Source: Mycoemilia scoparia (Eukaryota > Kickxellomycota > Kickxellomycetes > Kickxellales > Kickxellaceae). From it: 64,000 nucleotides of DNA. A program made the position numbers and the translations under genes. This document shows positions 47,895 through 59,146 of the stretch, in pieces (the stretch's first letter is position 1; each line of letters opens with the position of its first letter). The notes beneath the pieces are model-generated. The model was not told where the DNA came from, made no database searches, and worked only from the letters and a program-made list of their open reading frames with translations. The stretch covers positions 1-64,000 of the forward strand of contig JANBPU010000089.1 in NCBI GenBank assembly GCA_027575805.1. Reading direction: 5' to 3'.

Positions 47895-50800
47895 ATGTTT
47901 TCGTTTTCCGGCGACTTCAAAAAGAGAAGGGCTGTTAAACTTGGCGGCACAGGCCAGGGAAAGAACACGCAATTATCAAGCAAAGAAATTCAGTCGAAAT
48001 TGTTGCAGCAACGACAAGACCTTGAGCATCAAAGGAAAAGAACTCAGGCGGCAATAACCATACAGAAGCAATATCGAATTTACATGTCAAATTCAATGTG
48101 GAAAAGACAGTATAAAGCTGCCTGGGACCAAAATGCTGCAAAATTGTCCATGTTTTCTGATATCAGCAGTAGTCGTTATCATAAAGCCTTAACACCAATG
48201 ACATTTGACAATATCACAGAGGATGATATTAATGAGCTTGCCAACTTGGTTGTTGACTTTGCTGTATGTTGTTGTCCCGGAGATGCCGCTGTTGCTGATG
48301 ATTCACGCTGTTTGTTTGTGTTGCAGGCGCTAAATAACAGCTACTCTATCATCCCTGATAAAAGTAAAAGTGCAGTGGCTTCTGTATCACCGTTATTTAA
48401 AGGCTGGGAGATCCCATGGGCCATTCCAGGCTCTATCCATTTATATTCTTGGGTAGCGGCTCTATCGAAAATCATAATCATGACGTTGACCTCAGCCGCT
48501 AAATGCAAAAATGAGACTGATATAGATCGCGAATTTACTTTTGCCAAGCTTCACTTGTTGGCAGGTATTTTGTCGGCCATCCAAAGCAATAATACAGATT
48601 TCGATGCTTCAAACTTTTCGAGTTTGTTGAAATCCCGTCTTCTGGGTATAGGAAATTACTATGAGCTATTAAAGACTATCATAACCAGAATACCAAAAGG
48701 CTCTTCCGATTCACCCCAAATGGCACAATCAGAAGCCCAGTTGAGAGCCTCTTTGACAACATTGGTCATATATCCTCTCTATAATTCGCAAAAAGATATA
48801 GTGAATGGCAAAGAAGGGCGATTGACGTCGATTTTTACACAATTTGCACAATACATACTTTCAATACCCAACATAATTAAACAGCTCGGTGGTGCCAAAT
48901 GTGTTATACACTTGATGGGACCCAAGATTCCGTGGGCAAGTATTGTCGATGCTGCCAGCAACCTCAAACTAAATCCCGAAAATAAAATAAAGCATGATCA
49001 ATATCTCATTGATACCATGACGATTCTTGCTAACATGATTTCACTTGTTCAGCCAAAAGCTATTATTCTCTCTCAAGCGCCAACAATCAACAATATTAAC
49101 GAGCATGTCAGTCTCATTAGTTCGTATGTAATTGGATCACACAAATTGTTGGCTTCATTGCCCAAAGAAGTGACAGCAAATGTTAATACTTTGAAAGCTG
49201 CAAGTTTACTTTTACCAACCAAGTCGACAACAACAACTAATACTACCGCAAAACACAAGGTTCTTGATAAAATAGACAAATCCGTTATTCAGTACCTCAA
49301 TCGTGCTTACGAAATGAAATGGATTACGGTTCTGATCAATATAATTCGCCAGTCATGTATTTCTAATTACAAAAATGGTAGCGGCGTTGATGACTATAAT
49401 GATGGCGAGCAATTGGAAATGTCGGCCATAAGCATATTGCTTTTGTTTATTGATAACTGGGGACCCAATGTTCACGAATATGTCCTTTTGTATATTCAAC
49501 AGCAGTTTATTGATCCAAATATTGTGGGTGTTGTTGAAAACAAGCAGATCAACCTTTTCCAATTATTGTGGAAAAGCTGTATTACAAGGTCGTCGTCATC
49601 ATCATCATCATCGAATAATGCTTTACTTTCGAATTGGATGAATCAAAGCAATAATAAATATGGCTCTGGTAGTATAAATATCGAAGACCTAACCAAATCG
49701 CAAAATGCTGCCATTCTTCAGAAATTCCGATTGTTGATTGAAGGTTTGACCAAGGTGCTTAGCGTGCTAGGAGATGACGAATTCTTTGGCTCCTCCAGTG
49801 GTGGAGGAAAACCACTTAAATTGACTGAATGGCAAGATATTACAAGATTAAGTCTAAAACTGGCCTTTACAATCTATGTTGTTGCTGTTGTTGATGTTAA
49901 TGGGCCATACCAATCGACAGACCCAAAAACCAAAGGGCATGAGGTTAAATTGATAAATTTAAGAGATACGAGCAAAGAGTTGGTTCAAAAGATTTATACC
50001 AGAAATTCTCGGCGTGAGTTCTTGCCAGTCGATTTCTTTACTGTTCCATCACGGGATTTTGATATGAAACCGTTGATTGATAATTTGATTATGCTGTCAT
50101 CGTTATCAGATTCTGGCCTTGATGAATTACTGAGAAGTGGCGGAGATGGACGAAGTCTAGTAGACCAATACTCTGGGAGCCAGAATCTCGGTGATAGTAG
50201 TAGTGATTCGGATTATGATGATATAAATGATAACAGCAATGATGATGACAGTATTGACGAACTTACTAACATTAATAATGCCAATACATCTGGAGCTGTT
50301 ACAGTATCAATGGCATACAGAACCGAAAGAGGCGGGCCTATAATCCGTCGATCAATATTTAATTCAACTCAAAACCCATTGCCATCAGCATATCGCAGAA
50401 CTCGCCACCATAGTCAAGCGAATGCTTTCAATAATGCACTACCATCGTCATCAAAGTCTGAGGAAAAGTCATTTTACAACAAGGGATTGCAAATACTTCG
50501 AAACCTTCCATTTGTTATTCCATTCAATCATCGTGTTCGACTCTTTAGATCCTTAGTCAACAAGGATAGGAGAGGTTTTGATATCAGAAATAATATTATG
50601 ACTTTTAATTCACAAATTCGTGAAACAGTGGCACACATCGTGGTACGCAGGGGTCATGTTTTCGAAGATGGGTTTAATAAGCTGTATCCCATTTTATCTG
50701 GCAATACTGGCAGTACTGTTAATTACGGATCAGGAAGTACTGCTGCTAACCGTGGTAGTAGTAGCAGTGGTAATACAACACGTAGTCAATGGTTTGATAC

Positions 50801-52820
50801 TGAGTATCTTGATAACCTTGGTGTTCGTGACTTTGGCAGCATTTTCGGCAACTTAAGGGGTGGTAGTAGAAGACGGTTTAATCATATGCTGCAAACTACT
50901 GATTTAACTCCTGAAGAGCTTATGAATAATCCCGAGCTAATGGACTTTGAAGATAGTATCGAAGATTTTGGCGAAGGTAGTGGAAGCGATAATGATAATG
51001 ATGGTGATGATAATGACGATCAAGAGGGTGGTGACAATGGGGTCCAGAATTTCAATATATCAGATAGATATTTCTTCCAACCCATTTATCAACTCAGCAA
51101 CCACGAGACAATCAATCCCCAACAATATGGCAACGATCTATTTAAGCGCAAGATGTTGATTACTTTTGTGGATAAATATGGAATGCCCGAAATTGGTATT
51201 GATGGTGGTGGTGTATTTAAAGAGTTCTTGACTGACCTTATACATGAGTCATTTGATCCTGAGGCTGGCCTGTTCCGTTCAACTGATATCACCAACTATT
51301 TGTATCCTGCGCCACCTGAAAGTGATCTCAAATATGATAAGCTTGGTTCAAGGGCGGCTGGTAGTAATAGTAATAATAATAATCGTGAGTTATCGTCATC
51401 GCATGATGCAATAACTTCAATTGGAGATAGCAATAGTATTAATAATAGCGGTGGAAGTGGCTTGCGAGCTGCAGCATCAGCATATGATCGATATTGTTTT
51501 ATTGGGGCAATTCTGGGCAAAGCGTTGTATGAAGGAATCCTAGTCGACATTCCATTTGCACCATTCTTTTTAAAATCATGGATTGGCCAGAAAGCAGGAT
51601 TTGATGATTTACAAGCTCTTGACCAAGATTTATATAATGGGTTGGTGAAACTAAAAAACTTTGATGTATCTGAACAACAACAACAATCATCATTGTCTTC
51701 GGGATCTTCTGGCTTGCCGTTCGATAGTAACTCTGACGATCCTGATGACATAATTTGGAAAACATTTGGACTGGATTTTACCATCACAGATATGAGATTT
51801 GGTAAAGCCGAAACTGTACCACTGATTCCCATACCACATGGAGGTACAGTTCCCAAAGTAACTAGCCACAACCGGCTTCTTTATATAAGCCTGGTAGCAA
51901 ATTATCGACTGCAGGTTGAATTCCAAGTTGCCATTAATGCATTTCTTCGCGGTTTATACTCGATTATACCTGAAAATTGGATCAAGCATTTATTTGCATC
52001 CCCTCGAGAATTGCAAAGATTGTTGTCGGGTGATGAACAGAGTGCATTCAATTTAGATGATTGGAAGAAGCATACTGTATACCATGGATTGTTTAGCAAT
52101 AGTGCCAATAATAGCGAGAGTGGAGGTGGTCGTGGTCGTGGTCGTGGTGGAGAGGAATTTCCCACAATCAAGTATTTCTGGAATGTTGTTGAAGAAATGT
52201 CGATTGAGGATAGACAATTGCTTTGTAAATTTGTTACTAGCTGTCCGAGACCTCCGATGTTGGGATTTGGTGAACTTAGTCCGAGGTTTGCTATTATTAG
52301 TGATGCACATCTTCCTTTAAACAGTTCAAGTGGAAGTCGTGGTGATAATATTGATATTGAAGGAACTGGCGATGTATTGATGTTTGATAATTCTTTTGCT
52401 GCTACAGATGATGATAATGACGGTACTACTATCAGTGTTGCTGCACAAGTTCAACAGCAGCAGCAACAGCAGCAGCAACAACAGCAAAGACAAGATCAAA
52501 TTATGTCGAGCCTAGAAAATATTTCTTCTGGAACAGCAGGTGATAATGAATTGGACAAGATATTTAATGAACGGGAAAAGAAGATTATAAACTCACGGTT
52601 GCCAACCTCATCAACATGTGTCAATTTATTGAAATTACCACCATATACATCCAAAGAAATTCTCAAAGAGTAAGCAATATTTTTGTATAATGAACTCTAT
52701 TTCTTGTCTTGATTTTATATGTATTGTAGAAGCTAATGTCTTTTGGGCTGTATTTGTTGTGTTTGGTGTAGGAAACTATTTTATGCGATTAGATCCAAGG
52801 CAGGTTTCGATTTGCATTAG
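47895..52820 (+). CDS. HUL5: HECT-type E3 ubiquitin ligase, Hul5/UBE3C family
   Basis: Ubiquitin-chain-elongating E3 of the proteasome-associated Hul5/UBE3C family. Exons 47895-52669 and 52772-52820, joined over a GTAAGC...TGTAG intron, give 1607 residues, versus about 910 in yeast Hul5 and 1083 in human UBE3C. N-terminus: basic, then an IQ-type helix at about 46-72 (AAITIQKQYRIYM). The HECT domain runs from about 1085 (IDGGGVFKEFLTDLIHESFD) to the end. The catalytic Cys is residue 1575 in LPTSSTCVNLLKLP. The 49-bp last exon supplies KLFYAIRSKAGFDLH, restoring the conserved Phe four residues from the C-terminus that HECT enzymes need. Extra length comes from Asn/Ser/Asp inserts, two of them inside the HECT domain, including a 12-residue Gln run shortly before the active Cys. 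The symbol is the yeast family name. Confidence 0.92.
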
Positions 52821-52884
52821 TCGTTTTGCTTTTTACTTTCGTTATTATTATTATTATTATTATTACTATTTGGTTTTTATCATA

Positions 52885-52999
52885 TGGGTAGTTATTTTTG
52901 AAGGGTGACCATTTGCGAATAGACTGTGATCCACATTTGGCTGGGTTTGCCCCTATAATCGTTGGCCACCAAAAGTCACCTTTCAAAAATTATGATCCA
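52885..52999 (-). mobile_element. family B MITE-like element, copy B3
   Basis: 115 bp flanked by TA/TA. Ends TGGGTAGTTATTTTTGAAGG and, read inwards, TGGATCATAATTTTTGAAAG. The interior CATTTGGCTGGGTTTGCCCCTATAATC is the reverse of the B2/B5 interior. It lies just after the HECT gene stop, probably in its 3' UTR or intergenic space. Confidence 0.85.
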
Positions 53000-53770
53000 T
53001 ATTAAACACATGTAACTTTTTATCAATATTGATATTAATGTTGTGATATCAGCGTTTTGCTTTTAGACTTATAAAGAAGTGGATTATTTTTTCTGTTTTG
53101 AAATCCCTGAAAAATAATTCCAGGCAAAATAATAAGAATAATAGCCGACAAGGCTTGCTTGGTAGTAGTAATGAACCAATTAAAACTTGCGGTCTGACAT
53201 ACACACAGACACAGGCATACATCACTCATATGTCATCGTTCACTCTATGCTGCTCTTCAATGAACCTCAACGCACCCCCTGAATAAATCTCCTATTTCAC
53301 TCTTTTACTTACCCCAACCAACTAACCAACCACTCACCCACCCAAATCAAGGAAATATCACTCTTTTTTTTCCCTATTTTTCTAAAGAGCTTCAATTATT
53401 TGAATTCATTCTTACCCTTTCATTTACATTCTTCATACAATCTCCTAATATTTCCAAGACAACATATGATGGTATCTGGCAACAACACTTCTAACCATTG
53501 ACTATCTACTTTGACAACCACCCATTTTAACGAGAGCAACAATCTTGGTCTGTACTTTTTCGATTACCACCACTACTACTTGTACAAACGGCCAAAGAAG
53601 CGGAAATTATATGAAGAGAGATTTCAGAAAACCCCCCACCATAGCTCTCCTACTTGATACGACAAACAGCACGTAGTTGGTCATTATCAATTTTCACAAC
53701 TAGCCGCAGTTTCTTTCTTTGGAATTTAGAATAGACCGAAGCAGCATTGAAATAGACAGCTAGCTAATAA

Positions 53771-53813
<43 letters not shown>

Positions 53814-53872
53814 GTACTTCGACTATATCTCTCTGCCCCTCCCACCCGCCTCCACTTGGATAGAAAGAGATA
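53000..53872. other. upstream region of the AGC kinase gene
   Basis: No gene seen. C-rich and CA-rich stretches near 53,270-53,345 and 53,510-53,580, and a long (ACT)n run at 53,771-53,812 about 60 bp before the kinase ATG. Confidence 0.6.
53771..53812. repeat. (ACT)n microsatellite
   Basis: Fourteen perfect units close upstream of the AGC kinase start codon, probably in its 5' UTR. Confidence 0.95.
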
Positions 53873-55819
53873 ATGTTTAACCAAATAAAAATTCCATGGG
53901 GAGGAAGAGACAACAAAAAGTCCGCAAGCAGCAGTACCACCACCACTACCAAGGATATGCCACTGGAGCAACTGACTACTACTACAAAATTAGACCGTAG
54001 ACGGCCTAGTTTGTCAACCGAAGTTGTTGGGTTAATGGAAAAACAACTCAACAGCCGGCTTGTTATTGAAGATGGTGGTGGTAATAAGCCAATTCCATCT
54101 GATTGTGAAGGAGGAGGAGGAGGAAGCGAGGACAAACCTTTTGAACCGTCACAACCATTTTCTTGTGTTAAGAAAGGAAATGATGGCGATGGTGATGCTG
54201 AGGATGAAGATGAAATTGAAGTACCTATTAACCAAGATTTTGCCAGAAATGAAGAACCCGAATCCATTATCGGCGGCACCACCACCACCACCACAGTTCC
54301 AACTGAAGGTCAATCATCATCATCATCAGCTCAAATTGGAATAAAGAACAAATCAACCACCCAAACTAATCCACAACAAAAAAAAGTTACAATCGATGAT
54401 TTCAAAGTCCTCAAACTTATCGGAAAAGGTGGTTACGGAATGGTTTATTTAGTTCAACACCGACTGACCAAACGATACTTTGCCATGAAAGTGTTGCGTA
54501 AAGCCAGCATTCTTGTCCATTCCCGTTCAATAGCATTTACCAAGACCGAGCGAGCAATTCTTGAAGCCATCCAACATCCGTTTGTTGTAAAACTCTACTA
54601 CGCCTTCCAATCCGATCGTAAACTCTTTTTAGTCTTGGAGTATATTTCGGGAGGCGAATTGTTTACGCACATGGCTAATGAACGGGTATTTACTCAAGAA
54701 CAGGCCGTTTTTTATATTGCCGAATTGATGCTGGCACTTAATCATCTCCATAAACAGGGAATTATTTATCGTGATCTTAAACCTGAAAATATTTTGTTGT
54801 CGGCTGATGGTCATTTAGTTTTGACTGATTTTGGATTGTCAAAAACTGCGCTTAACGAAGAAGAAGAAGAAGAAGAAGAAGAAGAAGATAGTGATGATAA
54901 TGATGATAAAGAAAGTCTTGGGATGAACACCAACAACAACAGCAACAAGAAGAAGAATGGTAAAACTAATACATTTTGTGGTACTCCTGCTTATATGGCT
55001 CCCGAAGTTTTAGACAGATCCCGAAGTTATGATAAATCTGTAGATTGGTGGTCCATGGGCGTATTGCTTTACGAAATGATGACTGGCCGCACACCATTCT
55101 GGGGAAAAAATCATAAGCAAATTTATGACAGTATAATTAAAAAGAAAGTTGTCTATCCAAAGTACATGAGCCCGGATGTTCGAGATTTGTTGTCAAGATT
55201 GTTAAAGAAACAGCCATCCAAACGATTGGGTTTTGGACCAAATGGGTTTCAGAAAATTAAAGAGCATCGGGTATTTAGAAACGTTAATTGGAAGAGCTTG
55301 GAAAGTGATTATATGGGTCACGAACCGCCTATTAAGCCGATTGTTAGTGCCCCCGATGATGTTCGTAATTTTGATGTCTGCTTTACCAGCCAGAATATAT
55401 CGGAATCTTTACTTTCTACTCATTATCTTCATCATCATCATCATGATCAGTTGGTGATGGGAATGGGAGAAAAAAATGGTGGTAATAACAGGGTCTCAAA
55501 GAATAGTACTGGTGGTGGTGGTGGTGGTGGGGGAAATGATCTTATGGTTTCTATCCCACCTTTACCTAAACCCCAACCTATTCCACAGAATGGCGCTACC
55601 ACTATGCCCATCAATGGAATGGAAGATGATACTAGTGCGTACGACGATAGTATATTTACCGGGTTTAGTTATGTGGCTCAATCTCCAATGACTTTTGTAA
55701 GCAATTTGCCGCCTGTAGATCATGATGGTGATGGCACTAGAACAACTCCAGATGAATATCATGATATTTTTAATAACAATAATAACGATGCCGATGAGGA
55801 ATATCACAATAGTTCATAG
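53873..55819 (+). CDS. AGC-family serine/threonine kinase, S6-kinase-like
   Basis: Cytosolic kinase of the S6K/RSK/SGK group, in other fungi acting downstream of TORC1 or PDK1 on ribosomal protein S6 and nutrient responses. 648 residues, single exon. Residues 1-172 are disordered (Thr runs, poly-Gly, acidic stretch). Kinase domain from about 178: GKGGYGMVYLV glycine loop (184), catalytic Lys about 206 (FAMKVL), YRDLKPEN (Asp about 301), DFG about 319, T-loop TFCGTPAYMAPE (Thr about 365) and DWWSMGVLLYEMMTGRTPF. The activation segment carries about 30 extra residues, with a run of ten Glu, between DFG and the T-loop. The C-terminal extension ends with FTGFSYVAQSP at about 595-605, matching the S6K hydrophobic motif. 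A His run and a Gly run separate it from the kinase core. Confidence 0.92.
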   Translation: MFNQIKIPWGGRDNKKSASSSTTTTTKDMPLEQLTTTTKLDRRRPSLSTEVVGLMEKQLNSRLVIEDGGGNKPIPSDCEGGGGGSEDKPFEPSQPFSCVKKGNDGDGDAEDEDEIEVPINQDFARNEEPESIIGGTTTTTTVPTEGQSSSSSAQIGIKNKSTTQTNPQQKKVTIDDFKVLKLIGKGGYGMVYLVQHRLTKRYFAMKVLRKASILVHSRSIAFTKTERAILEAIQHPFVVKLYYAFQSDRKLFLVLEYISGGELFTHMANERVFTQEQAVFYIAELMLALNHLHKQGIIYRDLKPENILLSADGHLVLTDFGLSKTALNEEEEEEEEEEDSDDNDDKESLGMNTNNNSNKKKNGKTNTFCGTPAYMAPEVLDRSRSYDKSVDWWSMGVLLYEMMTGRTPFWGKNHKQIYDSIIKKKVVYPKYMSPDVRDLLSRLLKKQPSKRLGFGPNGFQKIKEHRVFRNVNWKSLESDYMGHEPPIKPIVSAPDDVRNFDVCFTSQNISESLLSTHYLHHHHHDQLVMGMGEKNGGNNRVSKNSTGGGGGGGGNDLMVSIPPLPKPQPIPQNGATTMPINGMEDDTSAYDDSIFTGFSYVAQSPMTFVSNLPPVDHDGDGTRTTPDEYHDIFNNNNNDADEEYHNSS

Positions 55820-57399
55820 AATGGGAATATATAGACAACCACAATGCTAATCAATAAAGACTCATTTTCGAGAGCCTCTTTATCAGCCTATCACTATTTT
55901 ACATATATTTTGGTTTTTTATTTTAACGATTTTCTTTTACACAATTTAATAGTCACCACAATATTGGTGTTATCCGCATGAGAACAGATAAATGGATTGG
56001 TGATTATATTTTCCTAATTGATTTTGAATAGAAAAAATAGAAACAGATAAATGGAAATCTATTAATAGAAAAATGGATGGCTGATGTCCAAAAAAAGCTT
56101 ATCAACCATTTTAAATAATTTGGTATTATAAAATTGCCAGGTATTTTCGTTATCATTATTACTATTATTATTATTATTATTGAAAAAATATTGATAAAGT
56201 CATGATGATGGCGTGTTGTATAAATTTATAGTGAAAAACGTATGCAAAGCGGAGAATGCATTGTGGATGGTGTTTATTTGTCAACACACAAAGATGAGTT
56301 TTATTCGGCTAGTTCATCTTTTTTCCCTTTGGCTTTTGGTTTCAGCTCATGTTTGTTTATGTGATCTTTTTTCTGTAACCTTTTTAAGGGATTTGTGTAA
56401 AAATAGATTTAGGATAAAACGAGATTGAGAAAATGCGTAAACTAATTCGATTAATTCTATTGTTGGGGTGCAATTTCTGCTGGCGGTTCTTGTGGTGTTG
56501 CACTGCTAGAGGATACGCGGTGTGTCATCGATTGGCTGGTACTCAATGTAAGCAACTGTATGTAATACATAAAGAATCTTTGAATTTAGCTGTGGGCTAG
56601 AGAAATGTGTAGTATAATGCAGACAGACCGTACTTAAAGAACTGTAAGCATAGACAATTGACCTATGATGATGTCAAGTTGTAATCGTGTTAGTTATTCT
56701 TTTTGTTTGTATGACAATTAAACCATCAAGACCATTATTATACCACAATTTAAATGTTCCCACTTTTCATTGCTATTATACAAACATTGGTCTTGTTTCT
56801 CTTCTTGTACTGTGTGGTGAACTGTTTGCTGTACAATTGATTCGGAGCCTGATGTCCATGGATGGTTAAATGTAAAGTGTGCAAGGCATGTATAATAAGG
56901 TTGGGGCAAATAAATAGGACCACTGCCATCACAGCTTGGTTAACAATGCATGTGGTCCCGGCTTATAAAATTCCACTGCAAAGAAATGCCAGGAATTGTG
57001 GCTGTCTTTGTGGTTGCTACCCACAGTAAATGAAAAAGTATTGGGATTTTTGGACAAGGGTGGTGGCATTATTTTATTATGGTCAGTAAGCCACCAACTC
57101 AATTTGTTAGTTGCGGTATGCAGGAGTGTTAAAACTTCCGCTATCACTACAGCAACAACGACAATGATAGACTATCATTTATTATACCATTTTTGTTCAA
57201 GTGTGAATTCGATCCTATCCAGAGTCACTTTAGATTCTTTGTGATTTTTGACATCCTTGTTTTATTGGCACTCTACATACGCTCATACATCGCAGTTTGG
57301 GGGATGGGAGTGAAAGATAGGAGTACTCAGGGATATGAAGCATACGAGAAATCTCATGATGATACCACCAGTGGATGTACCCTCCCCTAGATCCTCTAG
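55820..57399. other. intergenic region between kinase and tyrosinase genes
   Basis: Nothing recognisable as a gene; open frames are under 85 codons and overlap on both strands. An ATT run lies near 56,157-56,182. Confidence 0.5.
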
Positions 57400-57407
57400 T
57401 ATAAAAG
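57400..57407 (+). promoter_or_regulatory. TATA box of the tyrosinase gene
   Basis: TATAAAAG 153 bp upstream of the tyrosinase ATG, implying a 5' UTR of about 125 bases. Confidence 0.55.
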
Positions 57408-57559
57408 AAATTGAATTTCCGAGCATAACTCTTTGTTGACTTCATTTATACATCTATTCTCATACGTTCTTTCCTTCATTCTTTTTTAAGCACATAACCG
57501 TTTGCATAAACGTACATTTTGGCTGGACCATCACAAAAATACACTTTAACAAAACACAA

Positions 57560-58996
57560 ATGCAAAACCATATATATTATTCTAACTCCATGATCATGAA
57601 GTCCACAACCACCAATACAAAAGAATACAAAAGATCCAAACAATCATCTCGGTCATCATCGTTGTCACCAAAAAGCAGTCGCCTAATAACCTTCAGCACA
57701 CTACTACTTTTTTTAACAATATCGCCCCTACTTCACCAAGGAGTACACGCCCAACAACAACAACAACAGCAACCAAAATGTGACAAAATAGTAACCCGCA
57801 AAGACATAGCCACTCTGACCGACCAAGAACTAACCCAATACAAACAGGTCATTGAAAAGATGTACAAAAATGGCTGGATGGAGTGGTTTTCTGATATCCA
57901 TAATCGTCACAACACCAAAATCCATAACAACTCGATGTTCCTTCCATTCCATCGCCGAATGACCAGAGATTTTGAAATAGTCGCCCAACAAAACTATGAT
58001 CCCAATTTCGCAATCCCCTACTGGGATGCATCCAAAGACTTTGCTAATCCTCAAAACAGTTTAGTTCTAACCGACAAATACATAGGCGGAGATGGCGGCG
58101 CTAGTAGCAGTGGCGGTGGTGGTGGTGGTGGTTGTATAGCAAATGGATTTCAAAAATCTTGGTCATTCAAATATCCAAACCCCCACTGCTTAGTCCGCAA
58201 ATTCAATGGCAAAACCCCCGGATCAATCGAGCCATGGCCATCCCCAGAAATCATGGAATCGGTCCTACAGAGATTTAACCGTCTTTCAGACTTTGATCCA
58301 AATATCCAGTTTACTATCCATGGCAGTGTGCATCTTGGACTTGGTGGAGATATGACCCAGACTTGGGCACCTAATGATGCAGCCTTCTTTTTATTACACG
58401 CGTACGTCGATAAGCTGTGGTGGAGGTGGCAATCTAAATATGGTAACTTGTGGCAAATTGATGGGCCAGGTCCGAATGGGATTACGAATTTGAGTGCGGA
58501 TGATCTATTGATTAATTATGAGGGTGAAACTATTAGGTCGGTTTTAGAATTGGGATATGGCAAAATGTGTTATCAGTATGATAGCGATGGTATTCAAAAA
58601 ACATCGACTGCAACAGCAGGTCCATTTATCGGGGTTAATAGGAATGTCGTGGGTTTTGGTGGTGAAGGAGACGTGGCTCCAGGGTTGAAAGCCTCAAATT
58701 TGTCGGGTGAGGATTTAAAAAGATTCTTTCCAAAATCCGTAAACAATAGTAGTAGTATTGGTGGTGGTAATACTAATAATGCGAAAAGATCGTCCAATTT
58801 GCAAAAACGAAATAACAGCTTTATGAAGAGAAAGTATCAAACTGATTCACCGTTGATTCCTATTCCTCCGCCTTTACCTGATAGTTGGATCAACATGATG
58901 AAATATAAAAAAGAGTTGGTTCAAAAGGTTTATAAAGAAATGGTCGAACTAATTGAGATTCTAAACAAATCTGACTATATTTCTCCCTATTTTTAG
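57560..58996 (+). CDS. tyrosinase-type copper oxidase, secretory
   Basis: Type-3 copper enzyme that oxidises phenols to quinones (melanin-type pathways). 478 residues, single exon. A hydrophobic segment at about 42-58 followed by GVHA|QQQ suggests a signal peptide or anchor behind a long basic N-tail; starting at Met11 or Met13 would shorten the tail. CuA region: His114/His117, His122 and His131 (MFLPFHRRMTRDFE). CuB region: His254 and His258 (HGSVHLGLGGDM) and His280 in DAAFFLLHAYVDKLWWRWQ. The residue before His280 is Leu where many tyrosinases have His. A CYQY motif (337-340) marks the usual end of the catalytic domain. The C-terminal extension has KR pairs (AKRSS, QKRNN, MKRKY) that could be Kex2-type processing sites, as in latent fungal tyrosinases. 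A Gly-rich insert lies at 177-191. Confidence 0.93.
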   Translation: MQNHIYYSNSMIMKSTTTNTKEYKRSKQSSRSSSLSPKSSRLITFSTLLLFLTISPLLHQGVHAQQQQQQQPKCDKIVTRKDIATLTDQELTQYKQVIEKMYKNGWMEWFSDIHNRHNTKIHNNSMFLPFHRRMTRDFEIVAQQNYDPNFAIPYWDASKDFANPQNSLVLTDKYIGGDGGASSSGGGGGGGCIANGFQKSWSFKYPNPHCLVRKFNGKTPGSIEPWPSPEIMESVLQRFNRLSDFDPNIQFTIHGSVHLGLGGDMTQTWAPNDAAFFLLHAYVDKLWWRWQSKYGNLWQIDGPGPNGITNLSADDLLINYEGETIRSVLELGYGKMCYQYDSDGIQKTSTATAGPFIGVNRNVVGFGGEGDVAPGLKASNLSGEDLKRFFPKSVNNSSSIGGGNTNNAKRSSNLQKRNNSFMKRKYQTDSPLIPIPPPLPDSWINMMKYKKELVQKVYKEMVELIEILNKSDYISPYF

Positions 58997-59146
58997 ATAT
59001 ATCATCCATATAAATATTTCATGAGTCAATTACTTTTATCATTGCATTTTCATAAATACATACATACATACATACATAGATATAAATTATATTAACGTTG
59101 ATACAAAATGTTTGGAAATTACAAAATGAATATATCGAAAAAAGAT
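58997..59146. other. short intergenic gap between convergent genes
   Basis: 150 bp between the tyrosinase stop and the Spc24 stop on the opposite strand. Contains a (CATA)n run at 59,053-59,078; both terminators must lie here or overlap. Confidence 0.6.
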
